A DNA stretch of 64,000 nt from Collinsella aerofaciens. Lineage in GTDB: Bacteria; Actinomycetota; Coriobacteriia; Coriobacteriales; Coriobacteriaceae. The position numbers were made by a program, and so were the translations under genes. The stretch spans positions 1 to 64,000 of the forward strand of contig NZ_CABJFS010000008.1 of the NCBI RefSeq assembly GCF_902364945.1, given 5' to 3'. This document shows positions 1 through 10,636 of the stretch, one piece after another (the first letter of the stretch is position 1; each line of letters starts with the position of its first letter). The notes under the pieces are model-generated. The model was not told where the DNA came from, made no database searches, and worked only from the letters and a program-made list of their open reading frames with translations.

Positions 1-81
1 CGCCGAAGTTGAAAGGCAGATTGCCGCTCTGGCGGGTTTGCAGCGTCAACTGGTTACGCGGGCTGGTAAGCCCGCGTAACC
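1..81. repeat. Two-hairpin intergenic element, copy A (cut by left edge)
   Basis: This is the right-hand part of a structured repeat also found at 15489-15628, 21446-21586 and 28040-28178. A 13-bp hairpin with loop GGTA lies at 52-81 (arms 52-64 and 69-81) and touches the stop codon of the LCP gene at 82-84. The conserved linker GCAGCGTC is at 40-47. The arm CGCTCTGGCGGGTTT at 25-39 should pair with a partner to the left of the window. The element probably acts as, or inserts at, the 3' end of the minus-strand LCP gene. Confidence 0.75.
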
Positions 82-1317
82 CTAATAATTGGCCTCGTAA
101 CCGTTGCCGTCGCCGGTGGGCTGTTCGTAGTAGTCCGAATCGCTCGAATCGCTTGAGCCATCGGAATCGTCAGAGCTGACCGATGAGGTTGCGGTGCCGT
201 TTGCGTAGTCGTCAGACGTGTTGTTGCTGAGGTCGCCGATCGTAGAGCTGGAGCCGTCGGAAAGACCCATGGTGTTGGGACCCTTGGGATCCTTGCCGGC
301 ATCGACGCGCTCCATCATTTCCTTGAGCTCGTCCTCGTAGACAAAGACGTAGCTCACACCGTCAATCATGGTGCTGTCGTCGGCGTACGAAGGCAGGTTG
401 GCCGAGTAGATACCGTCGACATCCATACCGCGCATGGCGTTGACCGTAGAGACGATATCCTGAACGCTCATATCGGTCACGAGCATATCGGACAGCGAAT
501 TAACCAGGCCAAAGATCTTCGTGGCATCGAAGTTATTGAGAATCTGGTTGGCAAGGGCGCCAAGCACCTGACGCTGGTGGCGCATGCGCGTGTAATCGCC
601 GTCGGCATAGGTGTAGCGGCAGCGGGCATAGGTAAGGGCGGTGGCACCGTCCATATGCTGCTGGCCAGCGGTAATCTTAATATCCAGGTGCTCGGGGTCG
701 TCAACATCATCGGTTGCGTTAATGTCGATACCGCCAACCGAATCAATCAGCGCCTGCATACCGTCGAAGCTAACCTCGGCATAGTGGGAAATCTGAACAC
801 CGCACAGCTCGTTGACCGCCTCGACCATGGCCTCGGCGCCGCCAACGGTATGGCAGGCGTTGATCTTCATGGTCTCGCCCTTGTACTCGACCTTGGTGTC
901 GCGCGGAACGGAAATGAGCGTCGCCTGCTTTTGCGTGGGGTCGATGCGTGCCAGGATAATCGAGTCGGCACGATACGTATCCTCGCCCGGACGGCCGTCG
1001 GTGCCAAGAAGCAGCACGTAGAACGGATCCTTTGCCTCATCGGTGTCAACCAGAACCCGACGCAGATTGTCAGTAATGACATTAGAATCGCCGAGCTTGC
1101 CCATAATGGTGGCAAACCACAGGCCGGCAGCGGTAGTGGCACTCAGCAGCACGCCAAGCACGACAATGAGCGCGACGTGACGAATCGTGTGGCTACGGCG
1201 ACGTTGACGAGCGCGCTCGGAATAGCGAGCCACGTTATCGCGACTGTAGATCTTGGCCTGCGCACCAGTTGAGGGTCTTCGGGTGGTGGTATCCGCGAGG
1301 GGCTTTTTATTAAACAT
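82..1317 (-). CDS. LytR-CpsA-Psr (LCP) family glycopolymer transferase
   Basis: A 411-residue membrane-anchored protein. The N-terminus is cytoplasmic and basic, followed by one transmembrane segment near residues 45-65 (VALIVVLGVLLSATTAAG). The extracellular LCP domain follows; its typical core is visible in LLLGTDGRPGEDTYRADSI and LISVPRDTKV, with the arginines that bind polyprenyl pyrophosphate. Family members move teichoic-acid-like or capsular polymers from lipid carriers onto peptidoglycan. The last 70 residues are a low-complexity Ser/Asp/Gly tail with no visible domain, probably wall-exposed and disordered. The ATG at 1317 is preferred over the in-frame TTG at 1323 because ACAGG lies at a proper distance before it. 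It starts 12 nt after murA and is probably co-transcribed, so the two cell-wall genes form a pair. Confidence 0.9.
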   Translation of the reverse strand: MFNKKPLADTTTRRPSTGAQAKIYSRDNVARYSERARQRRRSHTIRHVALIVVLGVLLSATTAAGLWFATIMGKLGDSNVITDNLRRVLVDTDEAKDPFYVLLLGTDGRPGEDTYRADSIILARIDPTQKQATLISVPRDTKVEYKGETMKINACHTVGGAEAMVEAVNELCGVQISHYAEVSFDGMQALIDSVGGIDINATDDVDDPEHLDIKITAGQQHMDGATALTYARCRYTYADGDYTRMRHQRQVLGALANQILNNFDATKIFGLVNSLSDMLVTDMSVQDIVSTVNAMRGMDVDGIYSANLPSYADDSTMIDGVSYVFVYEDELKEMMERVDAGKDPKGPNTMGLSDGSSSTIGDLSNNTSDDYANGTATSSVSSDDSDGSSDSSDSDYYEQPTGDGNGYEANY

Positions 1318-1329
1318 AGGCAACCTGTA

Positions 1330-2613
1330 TTAGTAGATGACGGGATCGGGGACGGTAGCATGCTCGACATGCGCGCCAAGCGCCTGCAGCTTTTCGACAA
1401 ACTGCTCGTAGCCGCGCTTGATGTGATGGATAGCCGAAACCTCGGTCGTCCCGTCGGCGATCAAGCCCGCTACGACGAGGGCCGCTCCGCCGCGCAGATC
1501 GGGCGAGGTAACCTGTGCACCCGAGAAGCCCTTGACGCCATGAATCATGGCATGATGGCTCTCGATACGAATGTCGGCACCCATGCGCACCAGCTCAGAG
1601 GCAAACATAAAGCGATTCTCGAAGATGTTCTCGGTAATAACGGAACTGCCGCCGGAGAGGGCGGAGAGCACCATAATTTGTGCCTGCATGTCGGTCGGGA
1701 AGCCGGGGAACGGAAGCGTCTGGATGTCGACAGGCTTGATACGCTCGGCACGGTTCACATGGACGCCATCCTCGACGCGCTCGCAGTCGATACCCATGAG
1801 CTCCATCTTCTTGAGCACCATACCCAAGTGAATGGGACAAAAGCCCGTGACATCGACACCGCGATCGTCTGCCATCAACGCACCGGCGACGATAAAGGTA
1901 CCGGCCTCGATGCGGTCGCCCACTACGCGATGGGTAACAGGATGCAGCTCTTCCACGCCCTCGATGGTCACGACAGGCGTACCGGCGCCAACAATCTTGG
2001 CACCCATTTCGTTGAGCATGTTGGCGAGATCGACGATCTCGGGCTCGCGGGCGGCATTGTCGATAACCGTGGTGCCCTGCGCGCGCACGGATGCCATAAT
2101 GAGGTTCTCGGTCGCACCGACACTGGCAAACTCGAGCGTGACGGTGGTACCGCGCAGGCCCTGAGGCGCGCTGGCGTTGATGTAGCCGTGGGCGGTATCA
2201 AACTCGACGCCCAGGGCCTCGAGACCCAGAATATGCATGTCGATCTTGCGGGCACCTAGGTTGCAGCCGCCCGGCATGGCGATCTTGGCGCGATGGAAGC
2301 GACCCAGCAGGGGCCCCATGACGGCGGTGGAAGCACGCATCTTAGCGACGAGCTCATAGGGAGCCTCCCAGGAATCGACCTGAGAGGTATCGATCTCGAG
2401 CGTGTGCTCGTCGAGAACATCGATCGTAGCGCCCATGCCCTTGAGCACCTTGCCCATCACGTGGACATCGGAAATATCGGGCACGTTCTGCAGCGTCGTC
2501 TTGCCCGGCGCCAGAAGCGTTGCCGCCATGAGTTTGAGCGCGGAGTTCTTAGCACCCGAGACGGGCACGGAGCCTCCGATGGCGTGGCCACCCTCAACGC
2601 GGATAATATCCAA
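1330..2613 (-). CDS. murA: UDP-N-acetylglucosamine 1-carboxyvinyltransferase MurA
   Basis: A 427-residue protein of normal MurA length. It transfers enolpyruvate from PEP to UDP-GlcNAc, the first committed step of peptidoglycan synthesis, in the cytoplasm. The N-terminal signature GGHAIGGSVPVSGAKNSALK matches the family, with the conserved Lys-Asn pair. The catalytic-loop region reads MPGGCNLGARKIDMH, with the Cys that fosfomycin alkylates, so the enzyme is predicted to be fosfomycin-sensitive at that residue. The start codon is TTG at 2613, preceded by AAAGGG. It follows the atp operon, separated by a hairpin with a T-run (2633-2665), so expression may come from partial read-through or a promoter that was not located. 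Confidence 0.96.
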   Translation of the reverse strand: MDIIRVEGGHAIGGSVPVSGAKNSALKLMAATLLAPGKTTLQNVPDISDVHVMGKVLKGMGATIDVLDEHTLEIDTSQVDSWEAPYELVAKMRASTAVMGPLLGRFHRAKIAMPGGCNLGARKIDMHILGLEALGVEFDTAHGYINASAPQGLRGTTVTLEFASVGATENLIMASVRAQGTTVIDNAAREPEIVDLANMLNEMGAKIVGAGTPVVTIEGVEELHPVTHRVVGDRIEAGTFIVAGALMADDRGVDVTGFCPIHLGMVLKKMELMGIDCERVEDGVHVNRAERIKPVDIQTLPFPGFPTDMQAQIMVLSALSGGSSVITENIFENRFMFASELVRMGADIRIESHHAMIHGVKGFSGAQVTSPDLRGGAALVVAGLIADGTTEVSAIHHIKRGYEQFVEKLQALGAHVEHATVPDPVIY

Positions 2614-2627
2614 GGTCTACCCTTTCA

Positions 2628-2665
2628 AAAAGCATGCCCGGGGTGGCCAAGCCATCCCGGGCATG
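2628..2665 (-). terminator. Intrinsic terminator or attenuator between atpC and murA
   Basis: On the minus strand a 10-bp perfect stem (CATGCCCGGG paired with CCCGGGCATG, 2633-2642 and 2656-2665) is extended by TGG/CCA and followed by CTTTTTG. This is a standard rho-independent form. The murA ribosome-binding site begins only a few bases after the T-run, so it could set the ratio of murA to ATP synthase messages. Confidence 0.75.
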
Positions 2666-2701
2666 ATGTGTTCGCAAATGGTCGAACGCTAAATCGTTTG
2701 A

Positions 2702-3094
2702 CTATTGGGCAAGCTTGAGCTTACACCATGCGATTTCATTATAGAGGTAGGCGCGGCGTGCATCATCCTCCGACAAATTACCCAGCTTCTCTTCAAAACC
2801 TTGAATATCAGCTTTAAGCTTGTCGGCATCGACGGTCGCCAAATCGCAAGCGCGCTCGGCGAGAACGGTCACGACATCGTCCGCAACCTGGGCATAGCCG
2901 CCGGCCACGGCAAACGTGTGGTCGACAGTGCCCATGGCCTTATCGAAAACGCGAACGTAACCGCGGTCGATCGTGCAGATCTCGCTGGAGTGAGCAGGCA
3001 GAACGCCAAACTCGCCATCCGTGGACGGAATCGACACAAACGCAGCGTCGCCCTCATAGGCGCAGCTCACGGGGCACACGATGCGGATACGCAT
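2702..3094 (-). CDS. atpC: F1Fo ATP synthase epsilon subunit
   Basis: A 130-residue subunit of the F1 central stalk. The N-terminal beta-sandwich is recognisable by DGEFGVLPAHSSEI, which corresponds to the conserved GxxGILPxH segment, and by VAGGYAQVADDVVTVLAE. The C-terminal helical hairpin (KLKADIQGFEEKLGNL onward) is the part that can rise and inhibit ATP hydrolysis. It is the last gene of the ATP synthase operon, beginning 3 nt after atpD; its ribosome-binding site overlaps the atpD stop. Confidence 0.93.
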   Translation of the reverse strand: MRIRIVCPVSCAYEGDAAFVSIPSTDGEFGVLPAHSSEICTIDRGYVRVFDKAMGTVDHTFAVAGGYAQVADDVVTVLAERACDLATVDADKLKADIQGFEEKLGNLSEDDARRAYLYNEIAWCKLKLAQ

Positions 3095-3097
3095 AAC

Positions 3098-5460
<2,363 letters not shown>

Positions 5461-5465
5461 GGGGC

Positions 5466-7064
5466 TTAGTTCTCCTCTGATCCAGAAACATCCGAATGGT
5501 GCTTGGCCATGAACTGCTGCTTGAAGTCGCCGATGACGCGCAAGAGCTCAGCCTTGGTGTCATCATCGATCTTCTTGGCGCGAACCTTGTCGAGCAGCGA
5601 GCCAAAGCCATTGTCCATGTACTCGATGAGCTCGGCACGGAAGGGCAGCACGTCGGCGATCTCCAGGTCATCCAGGAAGCCCTCGTTGCCAGCGAACAGC
5701 GTAACGATCTGCTCGCCAACCTCAAACGGCTTGTAACGCGGCTGCTTCAGGAGCTCGGTCATGCGAGCACCATGGGTCAGCTGCTTCTGAGTAGCCTCGT
5801 CGAGGTCGGAGCCGAACTGCGTAAAGCCAGCGAGCTCCTGGTACGAAGCGAGGTCCAGACGGAGGTTGCCGGCGACCTGCTTCATGGCCTTGGTCTGCGC
5901 ATCGCCACCGACGCGGGACACGGAGATGCCCACGTCGACTGCCGGGCGCTGACCCTGGAAGAAGAGCTCGGACTGCAGGTAGATCTGACCATCGGTAATG
6001 GAAATGACGTTGGTCGGAATGTAGGCCGAGACGTCGCCGTCCTGGGTCTCGATGATCGGCAGTGCCGTCATGGAGCCGTAACCGTTCTTCTTGGACATCT
6101 TGACGGCACGCTCGAGCAGACGAGAGTGCAGGTAGAAGATGTCGCCAGGATAGGCCTCGCGTCCGGGCGGACGATGCAGCGTCAGCGACATCTGACGGTA
6201 GGCCACAGCCTGCTTGGACAGGTCGTCGTAGATGACGAGCACGTGGCCGCCGGGGTTGGTCTCGCTGGCGGGCTTGCCGTCCTCGCCGTTGTACATGAAG
6301 AACTCGCCGATAGCGGCACCGGCCATAGGCGCGATGTACTGCATAGGGGCGGAATCGGCAGCGGTGGCCGAAACGATGATGGTGTAGTCGAGCGCACCGT
6401 GCTGAGCGAGGGTCTCGCGGATGTTGGCAACCGTGGAGGCCTTCTGGCCGATGGCGACATAGATGCAGACCATGCCCTTGCCGCGCTGGTTGAGGATAGC
6501 GTCGATGGCGATGGCGGTCTTACCGGTCTTACGGTCGCCGATGATGAGCTCACGCTGACCGCGGCCGATAGGCACCATGGAGTCGATGGCCAGCAGGCCG
6601 GTCTGAACCGGCTCGCACACCGGGGTACGGTCGATGACACCGGGGGCCTTGAACTCGATGGGGCGACGGTGCGTGGCGACGATGTCACCCAAACCGTCGA
6701 TAGGCTGGCCGAGCGGATTGACGACGCGGCCGAGCATGGCGCGGCTCACAGGGATATCCATAATGCGGCCAGTGGTGCGGCACTCGTCGCCTTCCTTGAT
6801 GGCGTCGACGGCACCGAACAGAACGGCGCCGACCTCGTCACGGTCAAGGTTCTGGGCAAGGCCGAAGACGGTCTCACCGGTATCGGAGCTCTTGAACTCC
6901 AGAAGCTCGCCTGCCATGGCGCTCTTGAGGCCGGAGACGCGCGCGATGCCGTCGCCTACCTCGTCGACCGTTGAAACCTCATGCGTATCGACCGTCGCGG
7001 AGAGGCTCGTGAGCTGCTCCTGCAGTTTCTTGGCGATATCCTGGGCATTGAGGGTTTCGGACAT
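5466..7064 (-). CDS. atpA: F1Fo ATP synthase alpha subunit
   Basis: A 532-residue non-catalytic nucleotide-binding subunit. The P-loop [13 protein letters not shown] is near residue 170. The downstream [18 protein letters not shown] and the [22 protein letters not shown] segment with the arginine finger region are canonical. It overlaps atpH by one base (TAATG). The C-terminal 20 residues are an acidic and Ser-rich tail beyond the usual end. It binds the delta subunit through its N-terminus. Confidence 0.98.
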   Translation of the reverse strand: MSETLNAQDIAKKLQEQLTSLSATVDTHEVSTVDEVGDGIARVSGLKSAMAGELLEFKSSDTGETVFGLAQNLDRDEVGAVLFGAVDAIKEGDECRTTGRIMDIPVSRAMLGRVVNPLGQPIDGLGDIVATHRRPIEFKAPGVIDRTPVCEPVQTGLLAIDSMVPIGRGQRELIIGDRKTGKTAIAIDAILNQRGKGMVCIYVAIGQKASTVANIRETLAQHGALDYTIIVSATAADSAPMQYIAPMAGAAIGEFFMYNGEDGKPASETNPGGHVLVIYDDLSKQAVAYRQMSLTLHRPPGREAYPGDIFYLHSRLLERAVKMSKKNGYGSMTALPIIETQDGDVSAYIPTNVISITDGQIYLQSELFFQGQRPAVDVGISVSRVGGDAQTKAMKQVAGNLRLDLASYQELAGFTQFGSDLDEATQKQLTHGARMTELLKQPRYKPFEVGEQIVTLFAGNEGFLDDLEIADVLPFRAELIEYMDNGFGSLLDKVRAKKIDDDTKAELLRVIGDFKQQFMAKHHSDVSGSEEN

Positions 7065-7540
7065 TAGGCTTCACCTCCGTACGAATTAGCAGAGTTTGCG
7101 AGGGTCTCCTGCGCGATGCGCAGCTGCGTCTTGACGGAAATGTCACGACGCTCGCCGCGGGCCTCGAGCACCAGGCCGCCCACGATAGACGGGTCGACCT
7201 GCTCGATAAGGAATACCTTGCGGCCGAAGTCCTGCTCGCATTTCTTAGTGATGGTTTGACGCAGCTCGTCGTCGAGCGGGATCGCCGTGGTGACGGTCAC
7301 GCCCACTACATCCTCGTCTTCCTCGGCAACATACTTAAAGGCAGCTGCCACCTTGGGAAGAAGGTCGAGCTGGTCGCGCTTGGACATGGTGTCGAGCACA
7401 GCGATGATCTCGGGGCTGGCGCTAGCCAGACGCTCGATCATCTCGAGGTCCTCGAATACATGGTTCTCGGCCTTGGCGGCTTCCAAAAGGGAGCGCGCGT
7501 AGGTCTCGAGCACCTTGTCCTGATAGCGGCTAGTCGGCAT
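7064..7540 (-). CDS. atpH: F1Fo ATP synthase delta subunit
   Basis: A 158-residue stator subunit, slightly shorter than the 175-180 typical of other bacteria. The OSCP/delta C-terminal signature is clear in [27 protein letters not shown]. It links F1 alpha to the b-subunit stalk. The gene overlaps atpF by 11 nt upstream and atpA by one base downstream, consistent with coupled translation. Confidence 0.93.
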   Translation of the reverse strand: MPTSRYQDKVLETYARSLLEAAKAENHVFEDLEMIERLASASPEIIAVLDTMSKRDQLDLLPKVAAAFKYVAEEDEDVVGVTVTTAIPLDDELRQTITKKCEQDFGRKVFLIEQVDPSIVGGLVLEARGERRDISVKTQLRIAQETLANSANSYGGEA

Positions 7541-8132
7541 TCAGGCTACCTGCTTCCTGGATGTAGCGCTCGATGAGCTTCTTCTGCTCGGCCTCGTCCT
7601 CGAGTGCCTCGCCCACGATCTTGGTGGCGACGGCAACGGACAGGTCGGCGATAGAGCTCGCGGCACCGGCGTAGATGGACTTGCGCTCGTCCTCGACGGT
7701 CGTGTGGGCCTTGGCGATGATCTCCTCGGCCTCCTTGTGAGCAGCCTCGATGATACGGGCGCGCTCGGACTCGGCGTCCTTACGGGCCTCGAGAACGATG
7801 TCGGCAGCCTGACGACGGGCGTCGGTAACGATCGAGTCGGACTCAGCGCGCTTGGCGATAGCCTCCTGCTTGGTCTTCTCGGCCTCGTCGAGGCTCTCCT
7901 CGATCTTCTTGCCGCGCTCCTCCATGGTTTTCATGATGCCCGGCAGGGCGACCTTGGCCAGCACGATCCAGATGATCAGGAAGGCGATAAGCGCCGGGAT
8001 GAACTCCGCCATCTTAGGGATGAGGATGTCCGCACCGGCAGCGCCGTCCTCGGCGAACGCGGAAACCGGCATGAGCAGCGCGGCCGCGGACGCGGAGAGT
8101 GCGATCGCGCTCTTCTGGGATGAAAGATTCAT
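7530..8132 (-). CDS. atpF: F1Fo ATP synthase b subunit
   Basis: A 200-residue peripheral-stalk subunit. Residues 1-27 are hydrophobic and Ala-rich, ending in a possible cleavage site (SAFAEDGAA), so it may carry a signal-peptide-like extension, as often seen in Coriobacteria. A transmembrane helix (FIPALIAFLIIWIVLAKVALPG) follows at about 44-65. The remainder is a long charged amphipathic coiled coil (MEERGKKIEESLDEAEKTKQ). It overlaps the atpH start by 11 nt. Confidence 0.94.
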   Translation of the reverse strand: MNLSSQKSAIALSASAAALLMPVSAFAEDGAAGADILIPKMAEFIPALIAFLIIWIVLAKVALPGIMKTMEERGKKIEESLDEAEKTKQEAIAKRAESDSIVTDARRQAADIVLEARKDAESERARIIEAAHKEAEEIIAKAHTTVEDERKSIYAGAASSIADLSVAVATKIVGEALEDEAEQKKLIERYIQEAGSLNAD

Positions 8133-8147
8133 ACTTGACGCTCCGTG

Positions 8148-8342
8148 CTATTTAACGATCAGCGCGACAACGAAGCCGATCAGAGCCAGAGCCTCGCCGA
8201 AGGCGGAGCCCATGATGAAGACGGTGAACACGCGGCCCTGGACCTCAGGCTGACGGGCCATAGCACCCGTAGCACCCAGAGCAGACAGGCCGATAGCAAG
8301 ACCAGCGCCGATAACACCGAGACCGTAACCGATAACTCCCAC
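8148..8342 (-). CDS. atpE: F1Fo ATP synthase c subunit
   Basis: A 64-residue proteolipid, short for this family (usually 70-90). It is two hydrophobic helices joined by the polar loop ARQPEVQGR; helix 1 holds the glycine-rich GAGLAIGLSALGATG packing motif, and the ion-carrying carboxylate is Glu50 in SAFGEALALIG. The Gln/Glu-Ser/Thr sodium signature of Na+ c-rings is absent (Glu50 is followed by Ala), so proton coupling is inferred. The start is GTG at 8342 with an ideal AGGAGG just upstream, which supports the short N-terminus. Confidence 0.95.
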   Translation of the reverse strand: MGVIGYGLGVIGAGLAIGLSALGATGAMARQPEVQGRVFTVFIMGSAFGEALALIGFVVALIVK

Positions 8343-8466
8343 GATTCCTCCTTTGTCGTGCGTGTCTTATTTCACGCAGGATAACCTTTTTTATAACTGC
8401 CGGGCTCCATGGGTACGGGCACCGGCGGTTTAACGAATTGCTTACCTTTAAGGCGCGAGCGGAAGG

Positions 8467-9270
8467 CTACTCCTCCTCCGCGACCTCCTCTGCCTCGGAG
8501 ACATACACGGCGGTAAGGACCGTGAAGACGTAAGCCTGGATGGCGCCGACCACAAGCTCGATCGCATAGATCAGGATGAGGATGGCAAGCCAGGCTAGCG
8601 AAGGCAGGGCGCCAACGGCGTGGGCCGCGGAAACCTGCTGAAGCAGCGGCTGCATGAACATGCTCGCCATGATGGCGAACGAGCCCATGACCACGTGTCC
8701 TGCGAACATGTTGCAGAACAGACGGACGGCAAGCGTGATGAGACGCAGGAAGGTCGAGAAAAGCTCGACGACCCACACAAGCACGTTCATCGGGAAGCTT
8801 ACGCCCTGCGGGGCGAGGCTCTTGATGTAGCCGATCACGCCGTGAGCCTTGCATCCGTAGTAGATGAAATACACGAAGGCGAAGATGGCGAGCGCGGCGG
8901 TGGAGCCGATTGCGCCGGTGCCGGGCTTCATTCCCGGAATCAGGCCGATCATGTTATTGATCAGGATGAACAGGAAAAGCGAGCACAGGAACGGGAAGTG
9001 CTTCTTCCAGTTCTCACCCACGACGCCCTTGCCGATATCGTTCTCGACGTACTCGATGATGTACTCGAAACCGTTGACGAAGAAGCCCTTGGGGACCAGG
9101 GTCTGCTTCTTCTTGAACACGGCCAGGACGATCAGGAGCACGATCGTGGAGACGATCAGCCAAAACGAGTACTGCGTGATGCCGCAGCTCAGATCGCCCA
9201 CGACAGGGGTGGAGCTGAACTCGCTGACCAGATGATTAATCTCATCAGGCAGCTTTTCAAAAATTTCCAC
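8467..9270 (-). CDS. atpB: F1Fo ATP synthase a subunit
   Basis: A 267-residue membrane subunit that forms the proton half-channels against the c-ring. At least five transmembrane segments are seen. The essential Arg lies in STFLRLITLAVRLFCNMFAGH (residues around 165-185; LAVRLF matches the conserved LSLRLFGNM segment), and the last helices hold the ELVVGAIQAYVFTVL motif typical of AtpB. It begins with GTG at 9270, 3 nt after the atpI-like gene. A gap of 124 nt separates it from atpE, a likely place for translational control of the high c-subunit yield. Confidence 0.96.
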   Translation of the reverse strand: MEIFEKLPDEINHLVSEFSSTPVVGDLSCGITQYSFWLIVSTIVLLIVLAVFKKKQTLVPKGFFVNGFEYIIEYVENDIGKGVVGENWKKHFPFLCSLFLFILINNMIGLIPGMKPGTGAIGSTAALAIFAFVYFIYYGCKAHGVIGYIKSLAPQGVSFPMNVLVWVVELFSTFLRLITLAVRLFCNMFAGHVVMGSFAIMASMFMQPLLQQVSAAHAVGALPSLAWLAILILIYAIELVVGAIQAYVFTVLTAVYVSEAEEVAEEE

Positions 9271-9273
9271 GAC

Positions 9274-9585
9274 TTACCTTTCGACCTCATGAGGATCTCG
9301 CAGCGCCTTGACGACACGAACCGTGCAGGCAGCCATAAAGGCCACGAAGCCGATCGCCTCGCCCAGGAGGAACATGCGAAATGCCTCTCCGAACAACACA
9401 AACACAACCAAGGTAAAGACGAGCAGGGCGATTGCCGAGACCGCAAGACTCACCATACCCTTGAGCATGTCCGCATTCTGTTTATCGTCAAGAACCGGCT
9501 TGAGCGTAAAGACAAAGGGAAGGAAGGCAATTGCGCCCGCGATGGCGCCTGCAACGATAGCGAGCAGATCGGCTATCTGAAACAC
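9274..9585 (-). CDS. atpI: AtpI-like membrane protein
   Basis: A 103-residue hydrophobic protein with about four predicted transmembrane helices, placed immediately before atpB where AtpI (assembly helper or Mg2+/Ca2+-related protein) sits in many operons. Sequence motifs are weak, so the name rests mainly on position and topology. The GTG at 9585 is chosen as start: it has AGGA at the right distance and the helix begins directly after it. Upstream in-frame TTG codons fall inside the promoter. It is the first gene of the atp operon. Confidence 0.72.
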   Translation of the reverse strand: MFQIADLLAIVAGAIAGAIAFLPFVFTLKPVLDDKQNADMLKGMVSLAVSAIALLVFTLVVFVLFGEAFRMFLLGEAIGFVAFMAACTVRVVKALRDPHEVER

Positions 9586-9646
9586 TGGCGTCCTCACTTT
9601 CCTTTTTAACGCTTCACAGAACAGTTCCCGCCAAACATTGGTGACT

Positions 9647-9674
9647 ATTGTACGAGCCAATCGCTAAAGTACAA
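9647..9674 (-). promoter_or_regulatory. Promoter of the atp operon
   Basis: On the minus strand TTGTAC (9674-9669) and TACAAT (9652-9647) are separated by 16 nt. Transcription would start near 9640, leaving a leader of about 55 nt before the atpI-like start. It is the best sigma-A-type match in the 280-nt gap between upp and the atp genes. Confidence 0.6.
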
Positions 9675-9789
9675 CCGAAAAAGCATCGGTTAATACGCAC
9701 CTGTTCGTTTTCTTAAGACCTTCTTTATGCCGCAGGTACGGTAATACGTTTTTCTCGAACCCTGCAGGGCAAAACGTCCGTTAACAGGA

Positions 9790-9824
9790 GTGCGCGCGGT
9801 CGCCTTTTGTTCGTCCGCGCGCAC
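9790..9824. terminator. GC-rich hairpin downstream of upp
   Basis: A perfect 10-bp stem (GTGCGCGCGG at 9790-9799, CCGCGCGCAC at 9815-9824) lies 42 nt past the upp stop. There is no strong T-run on the minus strand, so termination is inferred from position and stability only. Confidence 0.45.
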
Positions 9825-9865
9825 CGTTTCTTCGTATTTGCAGCCGCGGCCGTTTAGCCCAGCGA

Positions 9866-10513
9866 CTAGAGCGTGCCGTAGATGCGGTCGCCGGCGTCGC
9901 CGAGGCCGGGAACGATGTAGGCAGCCTCGTTGAGATGGTCGTCGATGGCGCAGGTATAGATATGTACATCGGGATCCTTCTCGGTCAGCGACTTGAGGCC
10001 CTCGGGGGCCGCGACGATGCACAGCATGCGGATGTCCTTGACACCGCGCCCGCGCAGGTAGCTGATGGCCATCTCGGCCGAACCGCCCGTGGCGAGCATG
10101 GGGTCGACGACCAGGCAGATGCGCTGGTCGATATCCTTGGGCATCTTGCAGTAATACTCGTGCGGCTCGTGGGTGACCTCGTCGCGCTCCATGCCGATGT
10201 GGCCCACGCGAGCGGAGGGCACCAGGTCGAGGATGCCGTCGACCATGCCAAGGCCCGCACGCAGGATGGGCACGATGGCGAGTTTCTTGCCGGCGAGCTG
10301 CTTAAACGTTGCGGTGGTGATAGGGGTCTCGACCTCGACGTCTTCCATAGGCAGGTCGCGCATGGCCTCGTAGCCGTCAAAAAGCGCGAGTTCGCGCACG
10401 AGCTGACGGAACTGGTTGGTGCCGGTGTTTTTGTCGCGCAGGATCGACAGCTTGTGCTGGACGAGCGGGTGATCGACAAGCGTCACACGGGACGCATCGT
10501 AGGTGACGGTCAT
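9866..10513 (-). CDS. upp: Uracil phosphoribosyltransferase
   Basis: A 215-residue enzyme of normal length that salvages uracil with PRPP to make UMP. The family N-terminal motif [16 protein letters not shown] is followed by [12 protein letters not shown] and the PRPP loop [13 protein letters not shown]; the uracil-binding C-terminus [16 protein letters not shown] is intact. The ATG at 10513 has AAAGGGG upstream; a longer reading frame continues upstream but lies in non-conserved sequence. It is separated from glpK by 123 nt. Confidence 0.97.
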   Translation of the reverse strand: MTVTYDASRVTLVDHPLVQHKLSILRDKNTGTNQFRQLVRELALFDGYEAMRDLPMEDVEVETPITTATFKQLAGKKLAIVPILRAGLGMVDGILDLVPSARVGHIGMERDEVTHEPHEYYCKMPKDIDQRICLVVDPMLATGGSAEMAISYLRGRGVKDIRMLCIVAAPEGLKSLTEKDPDVHIYTCAIDDHLNEAAYIVPGLGDAGDRIYGTL

Positions 10514-10636
10514 GGGTTGATTGCCCCTTTCGTTGCGGCCGCAAAACGGCCTTGCTGACAAGGCGCGCAGCAATGTTGCCGCCGCACGCCATGCATTAGT
10601 TTAGCGGTTTGTTGTATCGAGCAGCCCATCGCAGCC

